Assembly: GCA_033765345.1 (NCBI GenBank)
Contig: JANRIC010000169.1
Span: 1 to 39,934, forward strand
DNA: 39,934 bases
Source: JANRIC01 sp033765345
GTDB lineage: Bacteria > Bacteroidota > Bacteroidia > Cytophagales > Microscillaceae
Direction of reading: 5' to 3'
Below the pieces are notes generated by a model that saw only the letters and a list, made by a program, of their open reading frames with translations, did no database searches and was not told the origin of the DNA. Shown here piece by piece: positions 8,084-17,195 of this stretch (the first letter of the stretch is position 1; the number at the start of each line of letters is the position of its first letter). Position numbers and translations under genes: made by a program.

Positions 8084-10072
8084 CTAATTCTTGAGGAAAA
8101 ACTCTAAAAACGCTCTGATTTTCTTCATATTGAATGAATTGGCAATTTTTTTAAGTTCTTTACAAAATGCCGCAAAACGAATGGATTGGTTTTCCAATTG
8201 CTGAAGTTCTGCCAAAATTTCCTGTACATCTCCGATGGCTGCGAGATTATATAAATGATTTAAAAAGTTTTTTTCAGGGACTAGTGAGGGTTGATCGGTT
8301 AATAATTGTAAAATGGAAGAAGAGTTTTCATCTTGAGACTGAGGCGTTACTGTAGGTTCTTCTTCGTAAATCCAGGTGATGCCGAGGTGTTTTTGAAGTT
8401 TCGCCAATAAGTCTTCGGATCTAAAAGGTTTGGGCAAGAAATCATCACATCCTGCTTCTAGGCTTTGTTTTTGGTCATCTTCAAAAACGCTGGCCGAAAT
8501 CGCAATAATTTTTACAGGAGGGATATTTGTCATTTTCCTGATATGTCGGCAAGCCTCAAAACCGCTCATAACGGGCATGACCAAATCCATTAAAATCAAA
8601 TCTGGGTTTTCTTCGGATACTTTCTGAAGGGCTTCCAATCCGTTTTTAGCCAGGCTCAATTCAAAATTTAAGGGTTCGAGCAAATTGAGCAAAACCGTGC
8701 GATTCTCAAGTTTATCATCCACAATGAGTATTTTTTTGATATCACTTTGATAGGCGACTACCTGTGGCAGAGGGCTAAGGGCATCTTCTTCAAAATCACC
8801 GACTACTTGCAAAGGAATTTGAATAAAAAACGTGCTTCCTTGCTGGAGTTTGCTCTCGAGATGAAGCCTACCATTGAGTAGTTGCACCAGTTTTTGGGTA
8901 ATGGCAAGCCCTAATCCGGTACCTTCGATAATTCGGTCACTTTGCCTAAGTTGTTGGAAGGGCTGAAAAATCAGCTCTGTTTTATCTGGTGGAATGCCTA
9001 TACCGGAGTCTTCAACCTCAATGATCAGGAATTTTTGTTTATTTTCTTCTTTATAATCAACCCTGAGCTTGATTTCTCCCTGGTCTGTAAATTTGACGGC
9101 ATTGCCCAGCAAATTGATCAAAATCTGACGAAGCACCCGCTCGTCCGTTTGAATGGTAGTGGGCAGAGGAGATAATGTAAGGCAGGAGAAGCGCAGCCCC
9201 TTTTCTTCTGCCCTTACTTTGATGATTGCTCCGATGTTTTTGATCAGATTGGGAAGATTAAAAATGCTTTCTTTAGGGCTTAACTTTCCTGCCTCGATCT
9301 TGGAAAGGTCTAAAATATCATTGATCAATGCCAGAAGATGTTCGCCGCTTTGGTGAATGACCTCAATGCCATCTTTTTGTTTTTGGTTAAGGCTTTTGTC
9401 CAGGCGCAGGATTTGGGTATACCCCAGGATACCATTAAGTGGAGTACGAAGCTCATGACTCATATTAGCCAAAAACTCGCTTTTGGCGCGATTGGCCGAT
9501 TCAGCAGCTTCTTTGAGTTGAGCCAGTACTTGCATATTTTCTGTAATCTCAATGTTCTGTTTTTTTAGTTCTTTGGTACGCGTAGATACCTGTTGTTCAA
9601 GGGAAGCTTTGGTTTTTTGTAAATCCTCAATCAGCGCATTAAGCTGTAGGTTTTGCTGGATGATGAGGTCTTCTTGTTGATATTTTTGAACAGCTTCCGT
9701 GACCGTAAGCGATAGGTCGGTTGAGTTCCAGGGTTTTGCGATGTAGCGATAAAGTTTGGCTTTATTCACTACATTACCTACTGCATCGGCATCGGCTTTG
9801 CCAGTCAGGAGTATGTTTAGGGTGGCGGGGCTTAGTTCGTGTACCCTTACCAAGAACTCATCTCCTTTCATACCTGGCATGATATAATCACTGATTACCA
9901 AGCAAATAGGAATATGATTTCCTAGAATATCTTCAATAATCATAAGTGCATCCTCTGCATTATCTACCATTTCTAGTTGATAATTATGATGAAGTATTCG
10001 GCGAAGTTGATCTTTCAGGCTGATGAGCACCATAGGTTCATCATCTACACAAATTACGAAAGGTTTAGTCAT
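8084..10072 (-). CDS. Hybrid histidine kinase, REC-HisKA-HATPase-REC
   Basis: This is a 662-residue cytoplasmic protein with no transmembrane segment. An N-terminal receiver (about 4-130) has VICVDDEP, phospho-acceptor VISDYIMPG and LLTGKAD, and ends LYRYIAKPW, as in RpfG-like receivers. A coiled coil follows, then HisKA with ANMSHELRTPLNGIL (about 200-265) and HATPase_c with N-box LINLLGNAVKFT, DSGIGIP and GTGLGL (about 310-430). A second receiver (about 447-565) has ILIVDDK, LILMDLVMPVM and LPKPF. The C-terminal tail of about 90 residues is helical and of unknown role. With receivers on both sides of the core, it can take a phosphate from another kinase and pass one on. It is the first gene of the four-gene minus-strand regulatory block and lies 86 bp before the NtrC-type regulator. 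Confidence 0.94.
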   Translation of the reverse strand: MTKPFVICVDDEPMVLISLKDQLRRILHHNYQLEMVDNAEDALMIIEDILGNHIPICLVISDYIMPGMKGDEFLVRVHELSPATLNILLTGKADADAVGNVVNKAKLYRYIAKPWNSTDLSLTVTEAVQKYQQEDLIIQQNLQLNALIEDLQKTKASLEQQVSTRTKELKKQNIEITENMQVLAQLKEAAESANRAKSEFLANMSHELRTPLNGILGYTQILRLDKSLNQKQKDGIEVIHQSGEHLLALINDILDLSKIEAGKLSPKESIFNLPNLIKNIGAIIKVRAEEKGLRFSCLTLSPLPTTIQTDERVLRQILINLLGNAVKFTDQGEIKLRVDYKEENKQKFLIIEVEDSGIGIPPDKTELIFQPFQQLRQSDRIIEGTGLGLAITQKLVQLLNGRLHLESKLQQGSTFFIQIPLQVVGDFEEDALSPLPQVVAYQSDIKKILIVDDKLENRTVLLNLLEPLNFELSLAKNGLEALQKVSEENPDLILMDLVMPVMSGFEACRHIRKMTNIPPVKIIAISASVFEDDQKQSLEAGCDDFLPKPFRSEDLLAKLQKHLGITWIYEEEPTVTPQSQDENSSSILQLLTDQPSLVPEKNFLNHLYNLAAIGDVQEILAELQQLENQSIRFAAFCKELKKIANSFNMKKIRAFLEFFLKN

Positions 10073-10554
10073 TCATAAAAACTTGATGAGTTACCAAAAT
10101 CAAAATTAATCGGCTTAAAAATACACATTTTCCGATAAATAATGATAAAGTCTGCTAAGATGGTGCTATAGTATCAAAAAGTGGAAAAAATATAGACATT
10201 TTCATTGTATTTCTCAGCTTCAGTATATTATTTTGCATTAACCAAATAGTTAAACTAATTATTTAACTAAAGGCATAATCCTAATCAAGGAAAGGCAGTT
10301 TATCAAGGTCAAAAAATTAACATATCGTGAAATCTAAAATATTCATAGTTTTCGTACGTCTGTTAATTTGTAAAGTCAGAAAAATATTTTTTTTTGGTCA
10401 GGCAACCTTTCGTACTAAAAACCTTGTATTAATTGAACATAATAAAATAATATTTCGCTTGGTTCCGTCTTAAATGTCGGCTAGTTTACCGAATATATTC
10501 CCCTAATTGATTAGTATTGAGTTTATAATGTTCTATTCCTAATCTTTAAAAACA
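10073..10554. other. AT-rich intergenic region between divergent units
   Basis: These 482 bp contain no credible reading frame. A small dyad, TAGTTAAA (10247-10254) and TTTAACTA (10262-10269) around 7 bp, could be an operator for the hybrid kinase gene that starts at 10072. The evidence for a role is weak. I see nothing else. Confidence 0.4.
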
Positions 10555-11050
10555 ATGAACAATTACCTATATGAAAACATTCTGTCACTCGTAAAACTTA
10601 AAAAATACAATGAAAGGTTTTTTGAGTCTTTTACAGACGGATACAGCAATATTTATCTGGCAACTACTTATCTGGTAGAACAAGAAATGTGCACCTTATC
10701 AGCTTCCCTCGGCTATGGAATGATGAGCCTTGCCGAACAAAATGATGTAACACCCGTCTATCGTTGAATTTCCCTCAAAAGAAAAACTTCTCACCAATCG
10801 TGCAGCTATTCCTGTTAATGATTTGTGAACATGCCTCTTATAGAAGCCGGAACGTGCCGGGCTAATCAAAATAAACCTCTCAGATAAAGGAATCGGCAAT
10901 AAAGACGGATATGCCGCTTTTAGAGTCTTTATTCCTGGTACTTGCCCTAATTATTCAAAATTCATCGACGACACTAAATTCTTACATCATAGTTTTAAGA
11001 AGCCAATAACAAGTTGCTCCTGTTGGGGTTTAGAGTTAAATACATGCTAA
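10555..11050 (+). pseudogene. Decayed gene with a frameshift and two in-frame stops
   Basis: A 70-residue open frame starts ATG at 10555 (MNNYLYENILSLVKLKKY...) and stops at 10767. From about 10755 the next frame over carries protein-like sequence (VEFPSKEKLLTNRAAIPVND), then stop codons at 10826 and 10841. It then runs open for 68 codons (KPERAGLIKINLSDKGIGNK and onward, with an FIPGTCPN segment) to a stop at 11048-11050. One +1 shift and two stop reversals would join everything into about 165 residues. The amino-acid composition looks like real protein throughout, so I read this as a recently broken gene. I do not recognise the family. It ends 6 bp before the DUF4139 gene, so the two may once have formed an operon. 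Alternatively only the first 70 codons are expressed. Confidence 0.5.
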
Positions 11051-11056
11051 ATAGCT

Positions 11057-12646
11057 ATGATACATCTAAACTCCCGCATATCTTCCGTAACGGTTTTCGG
11101 CGACCGGGCGCAAATTGTCCGAACTGCCGAATTGGAATTGGGGGCTGGGGAACATCACCTGGTTTTTGACAAGCTCCCCTCAAGTATGATCCAAGATAGC
11201 TTCCAAATCAGTGCTCAGGGTGCTGCCTTACTCTCCAACATTCGGTTTAAAGAATCATCAGGCTTAGAACTTTCCGAGCAAAATATAAATATCATCGAGG
11301 AAGAACGACAACGCATCTTGGATAATGTCCGAACTTTTGGGGATAAACTGAATCGCCTGATGAAAGAGAAGTCTTTTGTGGAAAGTATTGCAGATAAACT
11401 TACAGCTCCCTCACAAGAATCTCAAACTGTACTGGATGCAGATAAATGGATGCAAATGATTAATTTTTATCACGAAAAACTGAAAAAAATTGATGCCCAA
11501 ATCCTTGAGGTTGAAAAAGCTAACCGAACTTGGGAAAATAAATTAAAACATTTCGAGTCCGAAGTAGAGAGATTGGGAGCACATTATAATCAAACTACGC
11601 GTCAGATTCACTTTAATATTTTGATGAAATCTGCCGGAACAATTGTATTCCAGTTATCTTATTTGGTCTCTGACGCTACCTGGAAGCCTTGTTATGACCT
11701 GCGAGTTTCCAGTGATCAAAAAATGATGCACATTAGCTACAATGCATTGGTATGGCAAAATACCACAGAAGATTGGGAAGACGTATCCATACAATTATCC
11801 ACCGGACAACCTGGAATGAGTGGAGAGCAACCCCAACTCAGCCCCTGGTCTATTGAAATCTTTAAGCCTGTGTATAAGCCAGGGTTCAAAGTATCCAAAA
11901 GCCCTTTCAAAGAACAAATTGGAATGGTGACTACCACATCTTTTTCTCCCCAATCCCTTCCCGAAAACTGGGCAGAAAGACATACAGCCGAAAAAATACC
12001 GCCAATGCCCCGCACGGCTTCATTGACTTTTAAAATATCCGGTCTGCATAGTATCAAAAGTGACCAGAATGAACACCTAGTCAATATTATGATAGAAAAA
12101 TTTCCGGCAGATTTTCAATATTCTTCCGTGCCCAAACTCAGCCCTTTTGCCTATCTCAAAGCTCGGGTAATTAATCATACTGAATATCCTTTTTTGGCAG
12201 GTGAAACTTTTATTTTTCTGGATAATCAGTTTGTAGCCGGCGCACATATAAAAACGATTGCCCCTCAGGAAGAATTTTGGACTTCTATCGGTGTGGATAC
12301 CGATATTCCCGTAGAACGGAAGTTTTTAAAAAAATATGAAAATAAACAAGAGGAAACAGATCAGAAAATGGTAAATATGACTTATGAATATCAAATCCAT
12401 ATTCGGAATCATAAAGACCAAACCGAAGAAATCGTTGTATGGGACCAATTACCAATCTCTCATAGTGACGAAATCAAAGTAGAACTCCTGGCGCCTCGCT
12501 ACGAAGAAGATACCGAAAATTTACAAAAAAACAAAAGTGAGTACCTCAAATGGCTCCTGAAAGTCAAACCCGGAGAAGAAACCATCATCCCTTTTAAGTT
12601 CTCCGTGAAATACCCCCGCGAGGAAAATGTGATAGGTCTGGATTGA
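11057..12646 (+). CDS. DUF4139 / MuiA-like (mucoidy inhibitor A family) protein
   Basis: This 529-residue protein starts MIHLNSRISSVTVFGDRAQIVR, the typical opening of the DUF4140 N-terminal domain. It continues with LGAGEHHLVFDKLPSS, a coiled-coil section (about 75-175), and the C-terminal DUF4139 domain (about 190-525), which has VSDATWKPCYDLR, ALVWQNTTEDWEDV and LSTGQP and ends EETIIPFKFSVKYPREENV. The family name comes from a protein linked to suppression of mucoidy; its biochemical role is not established. No signal peptide or membrane segment is visible, so this copy is probably cytoplasmic, unlike many longer homologues that carry a signal sequence. It follows the decayed gene by 6 bp. 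Family assignment is confident; function is unknown. Confidence 0.88.
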   Translation: MIHLNSRISSVTVFGDRAQIVRTAELELGAGEHHLVFDKLPSSMIQDSFQISAQGAALLSNIRFKESSGLELSEQNINIIEEERQRILDNVRTFGDKLNRLMKEKSFVESIADKLTAPSQESQTVLDADKWMQMINFYHEKLKKIDAQILEVEKANRTWENKLKHFESEVERLGAHYNQTTRQIHFNILMKSAGTIVFQLSYLVSDATWKPCYDLRVSSDQKMMHISYNALVWQNTTEDWEDVSIQLSTGQPGMSGEQPQLSPWSIEIFKPVYKPGFKVSKSPFKEQIGMVTTTSFSPQSLPENWAERHTAEKIPPMPRTASLTFKISGLHSIKSDQNEHLVNIMIEKFPADFQYSSVPKLSPFAYLKARVINHTEYPFLAGETFIFLDNQFVAGAHIKTIAPQEEFWTSIGVDTDIPVERKFLKKYENKQEETDQKMVNMTYEYQIHIRNHKDQTEEIVVWDQLPISHSDEIKVELLAPRYEEDTENLQKNKSEYLKWLLKVKPGEETIIPFKFSVKYPREENVIGLD

Positions 12647-12768
12647 AGTCTTAAATAATTATACAAATGATCCCAAAAATATTTAAGAGAGATTTGATGA
12701 AATTTTTGAATTTTGTCAAATCTTATTCTTTTCTTTGAGGATAAAAAAAGCTTATTTACTGAGAATTT

Positions 12769-13344
12769 ATGGAGATTTTTGTAGAAATTTTAAAACTTAT
12801 CCTGCTACCTGGTTTTGTACTTTATGCGATGTATGTCACAGTGCGCTCTTTTATCTATAAAGAAATTGAACAGGCCAAAAGCCTCCACCAAACCGAAATC
12901 AGACTGAAAGAAGCCGAAGTAGCCCTTCGCCAACAAGAAATTGAGCTGAAAAATAAAGAACAAATGCTTCCGCTACGTCTACAGGCTTACGAACGCATGT
13001 GCCTTTTTTTAGAAAGAATCTCCCCAGCGCAACTCATCCCTCGGATGAATAATCCGGGTTTTAGCGTAGGTTTGCTCCAGCAGGTACTCATTCAGGAAGT
13101 CAGAAATGAATTTGCTCATAATCTCTCCCAGCAAATCTATATGAGTGATCAAGCCTGGCTGCTGATCAAAAAATCTGTGGAAGAAACCGTACTCCTGATC
13201 AATAACTCTATCCTGGATTTGGATGAAGATGCCCCAGGAATAGAACTTGCCAAACGAATCTTAGGCAATGCCCACGTTCATAATATCAATCCTGTAGGCG
13301 ATGCCCTGCAATTCCTTAAAGACGAAATCAGACAGACGTTTTAA
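12769..13344 (+). CDS. Small membrane-anchored coiled-coil protein (DUF7935-like)
   Basis: This 191-residue protein has an N-terminal transmembrane helix (about 5-28, LKLILLPGFVLYAMYVTV), then a charged heptad-like coiled coil (about 35-72, KEAEVALRQQEIELKNKEQM), then a soluble alpha-helical domain beginning LPLRLQAYERMCLFLERISP. I recall this YERM-LFLERI pattern in uncharacterised Bacteroidota proteins (DUF7935-type), but I could not verify it. No catalytic motif is seen. It is 122 bp downstream of the DUF4139 gene and shares a bidirectional terminator with the convergent OmpA-family gene. Confidence 0.8.
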   Translation: MEIFVEILKLILLPGFVLYAMYVTVRSFIYKEIEQAKSLHQTEIRLKEAEVALRQQEIELKNKEQMLPLRLQAYERMCLFLERISPAQLIPRMNNPGFSVGLLQQVLIQEVRNEFAHNLSQQIYMSDQAWLLIKKSVEETVLLINNSILDLDEDAPGIELAKRILGNAHVHNINPVGDALQFLKDEIRQTF

Positions 13345-13350
13345 TCATAA

Positions 13351-13391
13351 AAAAATCCACAAACGTTTGGCTAAACGTTCGTGGACTTTTT
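13351..13391. terminator. Bidirectional terminator between convergent genes
   Basis: The stem TCCACAAACGTTT (13356-13368) pairs with AAACGTTCGTGGA (13373-13385), 13 bp with a single A-C mismatch and a 4-nt loop. An A-run precedes it and CTTTTT follows it, so it can end transcription both of the coiled-coil gene on + and of the OmpA-family gene on -. Confidence 0.88.
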
Positions 13392-13410
13392 GATAGGGCT
13401 GGCTTATCTT

Positions 13411-15456
13411 CTAGCGTCGCTTGCGAGCAATTCCGATAATTCGGAACTCGGTACGGCGGTTACGCTCTTCTGCATCTTCTGTTTTAATTTTCAAATAACG
13501 CTCACCATATCCTTTGGCTACAATTCTGTTCGGCTCGATGCCTTTATCCACCAAATATGCCCTGGTTGATTCCGCCCTGTTTTGGGATAAAACCTCATTG
13601 TTGGGGTCAGTACCTACGGCATCGGTATGTGAGCTTAATTCTATGATGATTTGAGGGTTATCTTTCAGGAAAACTACAAATTTATCCAACTCCACAGCAG
13701 CATCCGGGCGAATGTCGTATTTGTTGAAGTCAAAATTGATCTCCAGTTCCGTCACATAAGTAGAGTCATAATCCAGGGTTTCAGATACGATGATTTTCTC
13801 TAAAACCACATCTACTTCATACGTTGTATCAATTTCGTGTTCTTCCATCTGATCCAATATTTCCTGTGGAATAAAGCTCCCCACAAGGGTATAATCAACT
13901 TCTTTTTTCAGGTATTCCTCCCCAGCTTCTGCATAAATCGTATAGTCAGCCCGAATATCTGTCAGGGGGAATACAGGGGTTTTACCCTGGGTGCTGGTTT
14001 CAAAATCGTGTAGTTTTTGCCCTTTGTGTAGCTCATCGCCTTTGTAGAAACCTACTTTGGCACTGGAGAGTGGGTATTCTCCTTGATCAGGTTTTGATTT
14101 GTCAAAGCCCAATACATTGATTACCAGATTGTATCTGACAATTTTCTTATCAGGAGTCACATCGTGGAAGACATAAATATCGTCATTGCCCTTGCCACCT
14201 TCGCGATTGGAAGTAAAGTAACCTGTGGTATCGTCTCTGAATACCAGCCCGAAGTCATCTCCATAGGAGTTCATCGGTACGCCCAAGTTTTTAATGGTAG
14301 TTTTGCCGCCTATGCGTACTGCTTCAAAAATATCCAGCCCACCGATACCCGGATGCCCATCAGAGGCAAAATACAAAACGCCCGCTTCGGAGACATAAGG
14401 GAACAGCTCATTGCCCAAAGTATTCAAAGAACTACCCACATTGCGTATATTGCTGATTCTACCGCCAGAGCTGATGTCGGCGCGCCACACATCCAGTTTG
14501 CCAGAGCCACCAGGGCGATCCGAAACGAAATAAAGCCTCTTCCCATCTGGGCTAATGGCAGGTTGTGCAGACCAATAATCGCCCTTACTGCCTTGTAGCT
14601 CCTGATTACCAGCTTCATAGAGGCTTTGGCTGATATTGATGGGGTAAGGTAAAATCTCAGGCTCTGACCAGCCGTCTTCTGCCCTGCGGGAGATATACAG
14701 GTGTACATCATTGGCATCTCCTTTTTCGCCAGTGCCACTTCGTGCAAAAATCACAAAACTGCCGTCATGGGCAAAAGCTGGAGTACCTTCATTGGCATTG
14801 CTGAGATTGAGATTGGCATCAAACATTCGTGCGCTTCCCTGGCATTGGTCTAGGTTGTTAAATTCATACACATAAATTCCTTCTTTTTTGGCACCTGTAC
14901 CCAAATACGTTTCGTCTTTGCGGGCAGACGTAAAAACAAGTTGATTATTGTAAACCACCGGTCCGTATTCGGCTACTTCAGTATTCAATGCTTGGCAATT
15001 TTCTACTTCAAAATATGTCTTTTTGCTTAGAATTTCCTTTATTTTATCAAAATTCTGAAGCTCGCTTTTTGCCCTTCGAATGAGGTCGGTGTTACCTCCG
15101 GAAGTGCTGTAGAGTTCGAAGCGTTGCTTGGCTTCTTCATATTTACCATTGGCTTTGAGTGCCATGGCGTAGTAAAACCGTACTTCATCATCACTTGAAT
15201 TGGCATCAAGGGCTGCTTTGTAATAGGGTTCGGCTTCGCGAATGCGGTTGGACCGGCGATACGACTCCGCAATAAATTGATTGATTTTGGCTTTATCGCC
15301 TCCTTTTTTGAGAGCATCTTCAAAATGACCGATGGCTTTATGAAATTCAATGTTCTCATAGCTCTTCATCCCTTGCTTGAATGGGGTGGTACAGCTTAGT
15401 AAAGCCCCTACCAAAAAGAGGAAAGTAACAGTAGGTAAAATTCTTATTCTAAACAT
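13411..15456 (-). CDS. OmpA-family lipoprotein with TPR and beta-propeller, PorE-like
   Basis: This 681-residue protein starts with a lipoprotein signal ending LLSC (Cys about 22). TPRs cover about 30-130. A PD40/WD40-like beta-propeller covers about 150-430, with repeated blades such as QPAISPDGKRLYFVSDRPGG, SEAGVLYFASDGHPGIGGLD and GYFTSNREGGKGNDDIYVF. A beta-sandwich (about 440-545) resembles the regulatory domain of carboxypeptidases, and an OmpA C-terminal peptidoglycan-binding domain ends the protein (IELSSHTDAVG, NRAESTRAYLVDKGI). This domain order is that of PorE, a T9SS component that anchors the machine to peptidoglycan. The window also carries a T9SS cargo gene, which fits. Bacteroidota genomes hold several such paralogues, so identity with PorE itself is not certain. 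It ends at a shared terminator. Confidence 0.87.
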   Translation of the reverse strand: MFRIRILPTVTFLFLVGALLSCTTPFKQGMKSYENIEFHKAIGHFEDALKKGGDKAKINQFIAESYRRSNRIREAEPYYKAALDANSSDDEVRFYYAMALKANGKYEEAKQRFELYSTSGGNTDLIRRAKSELQNFDKIKEILSKKTYFEVENCQALNTEVAEYGPVVYNNQLVFTSARKDETYLGTGAKKEGIYVYEFNNLDQCQGSARMFDANLNLSNANEGTPAFAHDGSFVIFARSGTGEKGDANDVHLYISRRAEDGWSEPEILPYPINISQSLYEAGNQELQGSKGDYWSAQPAISPDGKRLYFVSDRPGGSGKLDVWRADISSGGRISNIRNVGSSLNTLGNELFPYVSEAGVLYFASDGHPGIGGLDIFEAVRIGGKTTIKNLGVPMNSYGDDFGLVFRDDTTGYFTSNREGGKGNDDIYVFHDVTPDKKIVRYNLVINVLGFDKSKPDQGEYPLSSAKVGFYKGDELHKGQKLHDFETSTQGKTPVFPLTDIRADYTIYAEAGEEYLKKEVDYTLVGSFIPQEILDQMEEHEIDTTYEVDVVLEKIIVSETLDYDSTYVTELEINFDFNKYDIRPDAAVELDKFVVFLKDNPQIIIELSSHTDAVGTDPNNEVLSQNRAESTRAYLVDKGIEPNRIVAKGYGERYLKIKTEDAEERNRRTEFRIIGIARKRR

Positions 15457-15564
15457 ATATTAAAATAGGCTTATGATATATTAATTATTTCTGAATTTGT
15501 TGCGGTAAGTTGGATATGGTGCATTTTGGGAAAAACAAAATTTCCTCTCCAAGAATTCATAAAA

Positions 15565-16578
15565 TTACTTAAAAAATTTCAGTCTAATGATTTCTTTTTC
15601 ATTCAAATATCGCCAACGCCCACGAGGTAGGTCTTTTTTGGTCAATCCGGCATAAGAAGTACGATCCAAGCGAACTACCTGATAGCCTAAATGCTCAAAA
15701 ATCCGGCGAATGATGCGGTTTCTTCCCAAATGAATCTCAATACCGATGGAAGTTTTCTCAGGGTTAAGTACCACGATCTGGTCTATGGTGGCTAATCCGT
15801 CATCAAGTTTGATTCCTTGTGCAATAAGTTCAAGGTCATTTTTGGTAATTGGTTTATCCAACTCGGCCTGATAGATTTTTCGGACTTCATTGGAGGGGTG
15901 CGAAAGCTTTTGTGCCAGGTCGCCGTCATTGGTGAGTAAGAGCAATCCAGTGGTATCGCGGTCTAGCCTTCCGACCGGATAGAGGCGTTCGTTGGCAGCT
16001 TTGGCTACCAGATGCATTACTGTACGGCGGTTTTGAGGGTCGTGGGTAGTCGTAATAAAATCTTTGGGCTTATTGAGCAGTACATAGACAAAATTCTCCC
16101 GGCGAAGTATTTTTTTATTATAAATCACCTGATCGCTGGTTTTTACCTTGTAGCCCAGTTCTGTGATTACTTTGCCATTGACAAAAATCTGTCCCGATTG
16201 AATGAGTTTATCGGCTTCCCGTCGAGAGCATACGCCTGCGTCGGCGATATATTTATTGAGGCGAATGATGGCGGGTTCTTTTTTGAATCGAGCTTTTGAG
16301 ATAGCACTTTTGGTACTGTTGGCGAGCTTGCTTGCCAGTTGGTTTCGAGAATAACTTTCAGGACGATCTGGAGTATCTTTTTTGCGAAGATTACGAATGA
16401 ATTTACTTTCCTGGATTTTTTTCCTCAGAGCACTCAGCTCCGGTTTTTCTTCAGATTTGTTTTCGGGTTTCTCTTTTTGGGAGGATTTACCAAAAGAAGG
16501 CTTAGGTTTTCGGGAGAGGGGTTTGGGAGAGTTGGATTTGAAGCCGGTTTTGGGAGAAAAGGGTTTCTTTCTATTCAT
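15565..16578 (-). CDS. RsuA/RluB-family 23S rRNA pseudouridine synthase
   Basis: This 337-residue protein has a Lys/Ser/Pro-rich basic extension (about 1-100) and an S4 RNA-binding domain (about 104-160; RLNKYIADAGVCSRREADKL, then FVNGKVI). The pseudouridine synthase domain contains the catalytic Asp motif GRLDRDTTGLLLLTNDGDL, then SHPSNEVRKIYQ and ILGRNR-like IHLGRNRIIRRIFEHLGY. The layout fits RluB, which makes pseudouridine near the peptidyl-transferase centre of 23S rRNA, or a close relative. The basic N-terminal tail is common in Bacteroidota members and probably helps rRNA binding. The gene appears to be transcribed alone. Confidence 0.93.
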   Translation of the reverse strand: MNRKKPFSPKTGFKSNSPKPLSRKPKPSFGKSSQKEKPENKSEEKPELSALRKKIQESKFIRNLRKKDTPDRPESYSRNQLASKLANSTKSAISKARFKKEPAIIRLNKYIADAGVCSRREADKLIQSGQIFVNGKVITELGYKVKTSDQVIYNKKILRRENFVYVLLNKPKDFITTTHDPQNRRTVMHLVAKAANERLYPVGRLDRDTTGLLLLTNDGDLAQKLSHPSNEVRKIYQAELDKPITKNDLELIAQGIKLDDGLATIDQIVVLNPEKTSIGIEIHLGRNRIIRRIFEHLGYQVVRLDRTSYAGLTKKDLPRGRWRYLNEKEIIRLKFFK

Positions 16579-16882
16579 GGACGCAATATTTTGGAGCTAA
16601 ACTTTCACAAAGTTACAAAAAATACGCTTTTCTATGCGGATCGGTGCTTATTTCTTTCTCTATGTGATACTTGCCCAGATAAAATCGCTGCATGGGAAAT
16701 TGTTTCATCAGGGTTTTTTGTTTCAAAATTGGATTTAATCTCTTTTTGGGATTAATAATGCATTATTTTTTTGCAAAATAACTGGAAATCAATCGTTTAC
16801 TTTTATGGCATAAGATTGGTCTATGACTGATTGTATTTAAATTTTTCCAAAGATCAAAAATATCAAACAAACTCAAACGAAA
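16579..16882. other. Intergenic region upstream of the 53-residue ORF
   Basis: These 304 bp separate the divergent pseudouridine synthase gene from the small + strand ORF. The sequence is AT-rich. A TGGCATAAGATTGG string near 16806 resembles a sigma-54 promoter but has the -24/-12 spacing one base short. No hairpin or RNA gene is visible. Confidence 0.4.
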
Positions 16883-17044
16883 ATGAAAAAATCAACCAAA
16901 ACCGATCTATATGTAAACGAGATCAAGGAGCAATATAAAAAACTGGAATCTGTGGCCAATGAATTTTCTTCAAAGGTAAATCAGATTAAGGAAGACCAGG
17001 ATAAGTTTGTCAAATACATGAAGCTACGAAACCTCATGCACTAA
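16883..17044 (+). CDS. Small coiled-coil ORF, 53 residues
   Basis: An ATG at 16883 opens a 53-codon frame ending TAA at 17042-17044. The product is lysine- and glutamate-rich and almost wholly helical by composition (NEIKEQYKKLESVANEF, then KVNQIKEDQDKFVKYMKL), with hydrophobic residues at heptad-like spacing. That fits a short coiled coil and is unlike a chance frame in AT-rich DNA. No family is recognised. It stands alone between the pseudouridine synthase and the 3' end of the SNF2 gene. Confidence 0.5.
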   Translation: MKKSTKTDLYVNEIKEQYKKLESVANEFSSKVNQIKEDQDKFVKYMKLRNLMH

Positions 17045-17195
17045 TCTGAGCAGAACCGAATGATTCTAAAAAGTAAATCACTCTTAAAAGAAAATGGATT
17101 AGCTATAATATAAGGTGCCAAATTAATAGCCGACACTATGAGACACATATATTGTGCTAGTCTTTTTTTCTTAAAATAAACCAAAACTTTTTAAA

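Noticed and set aside
16806..16820. TGGCATAAGATTGG resembling a sigma-54 promoter before the 53-residue ORF
   Set aside because: The -24 to -12 spacing is one base short, and sigma-54 promoters tolerate almost no spacing change.
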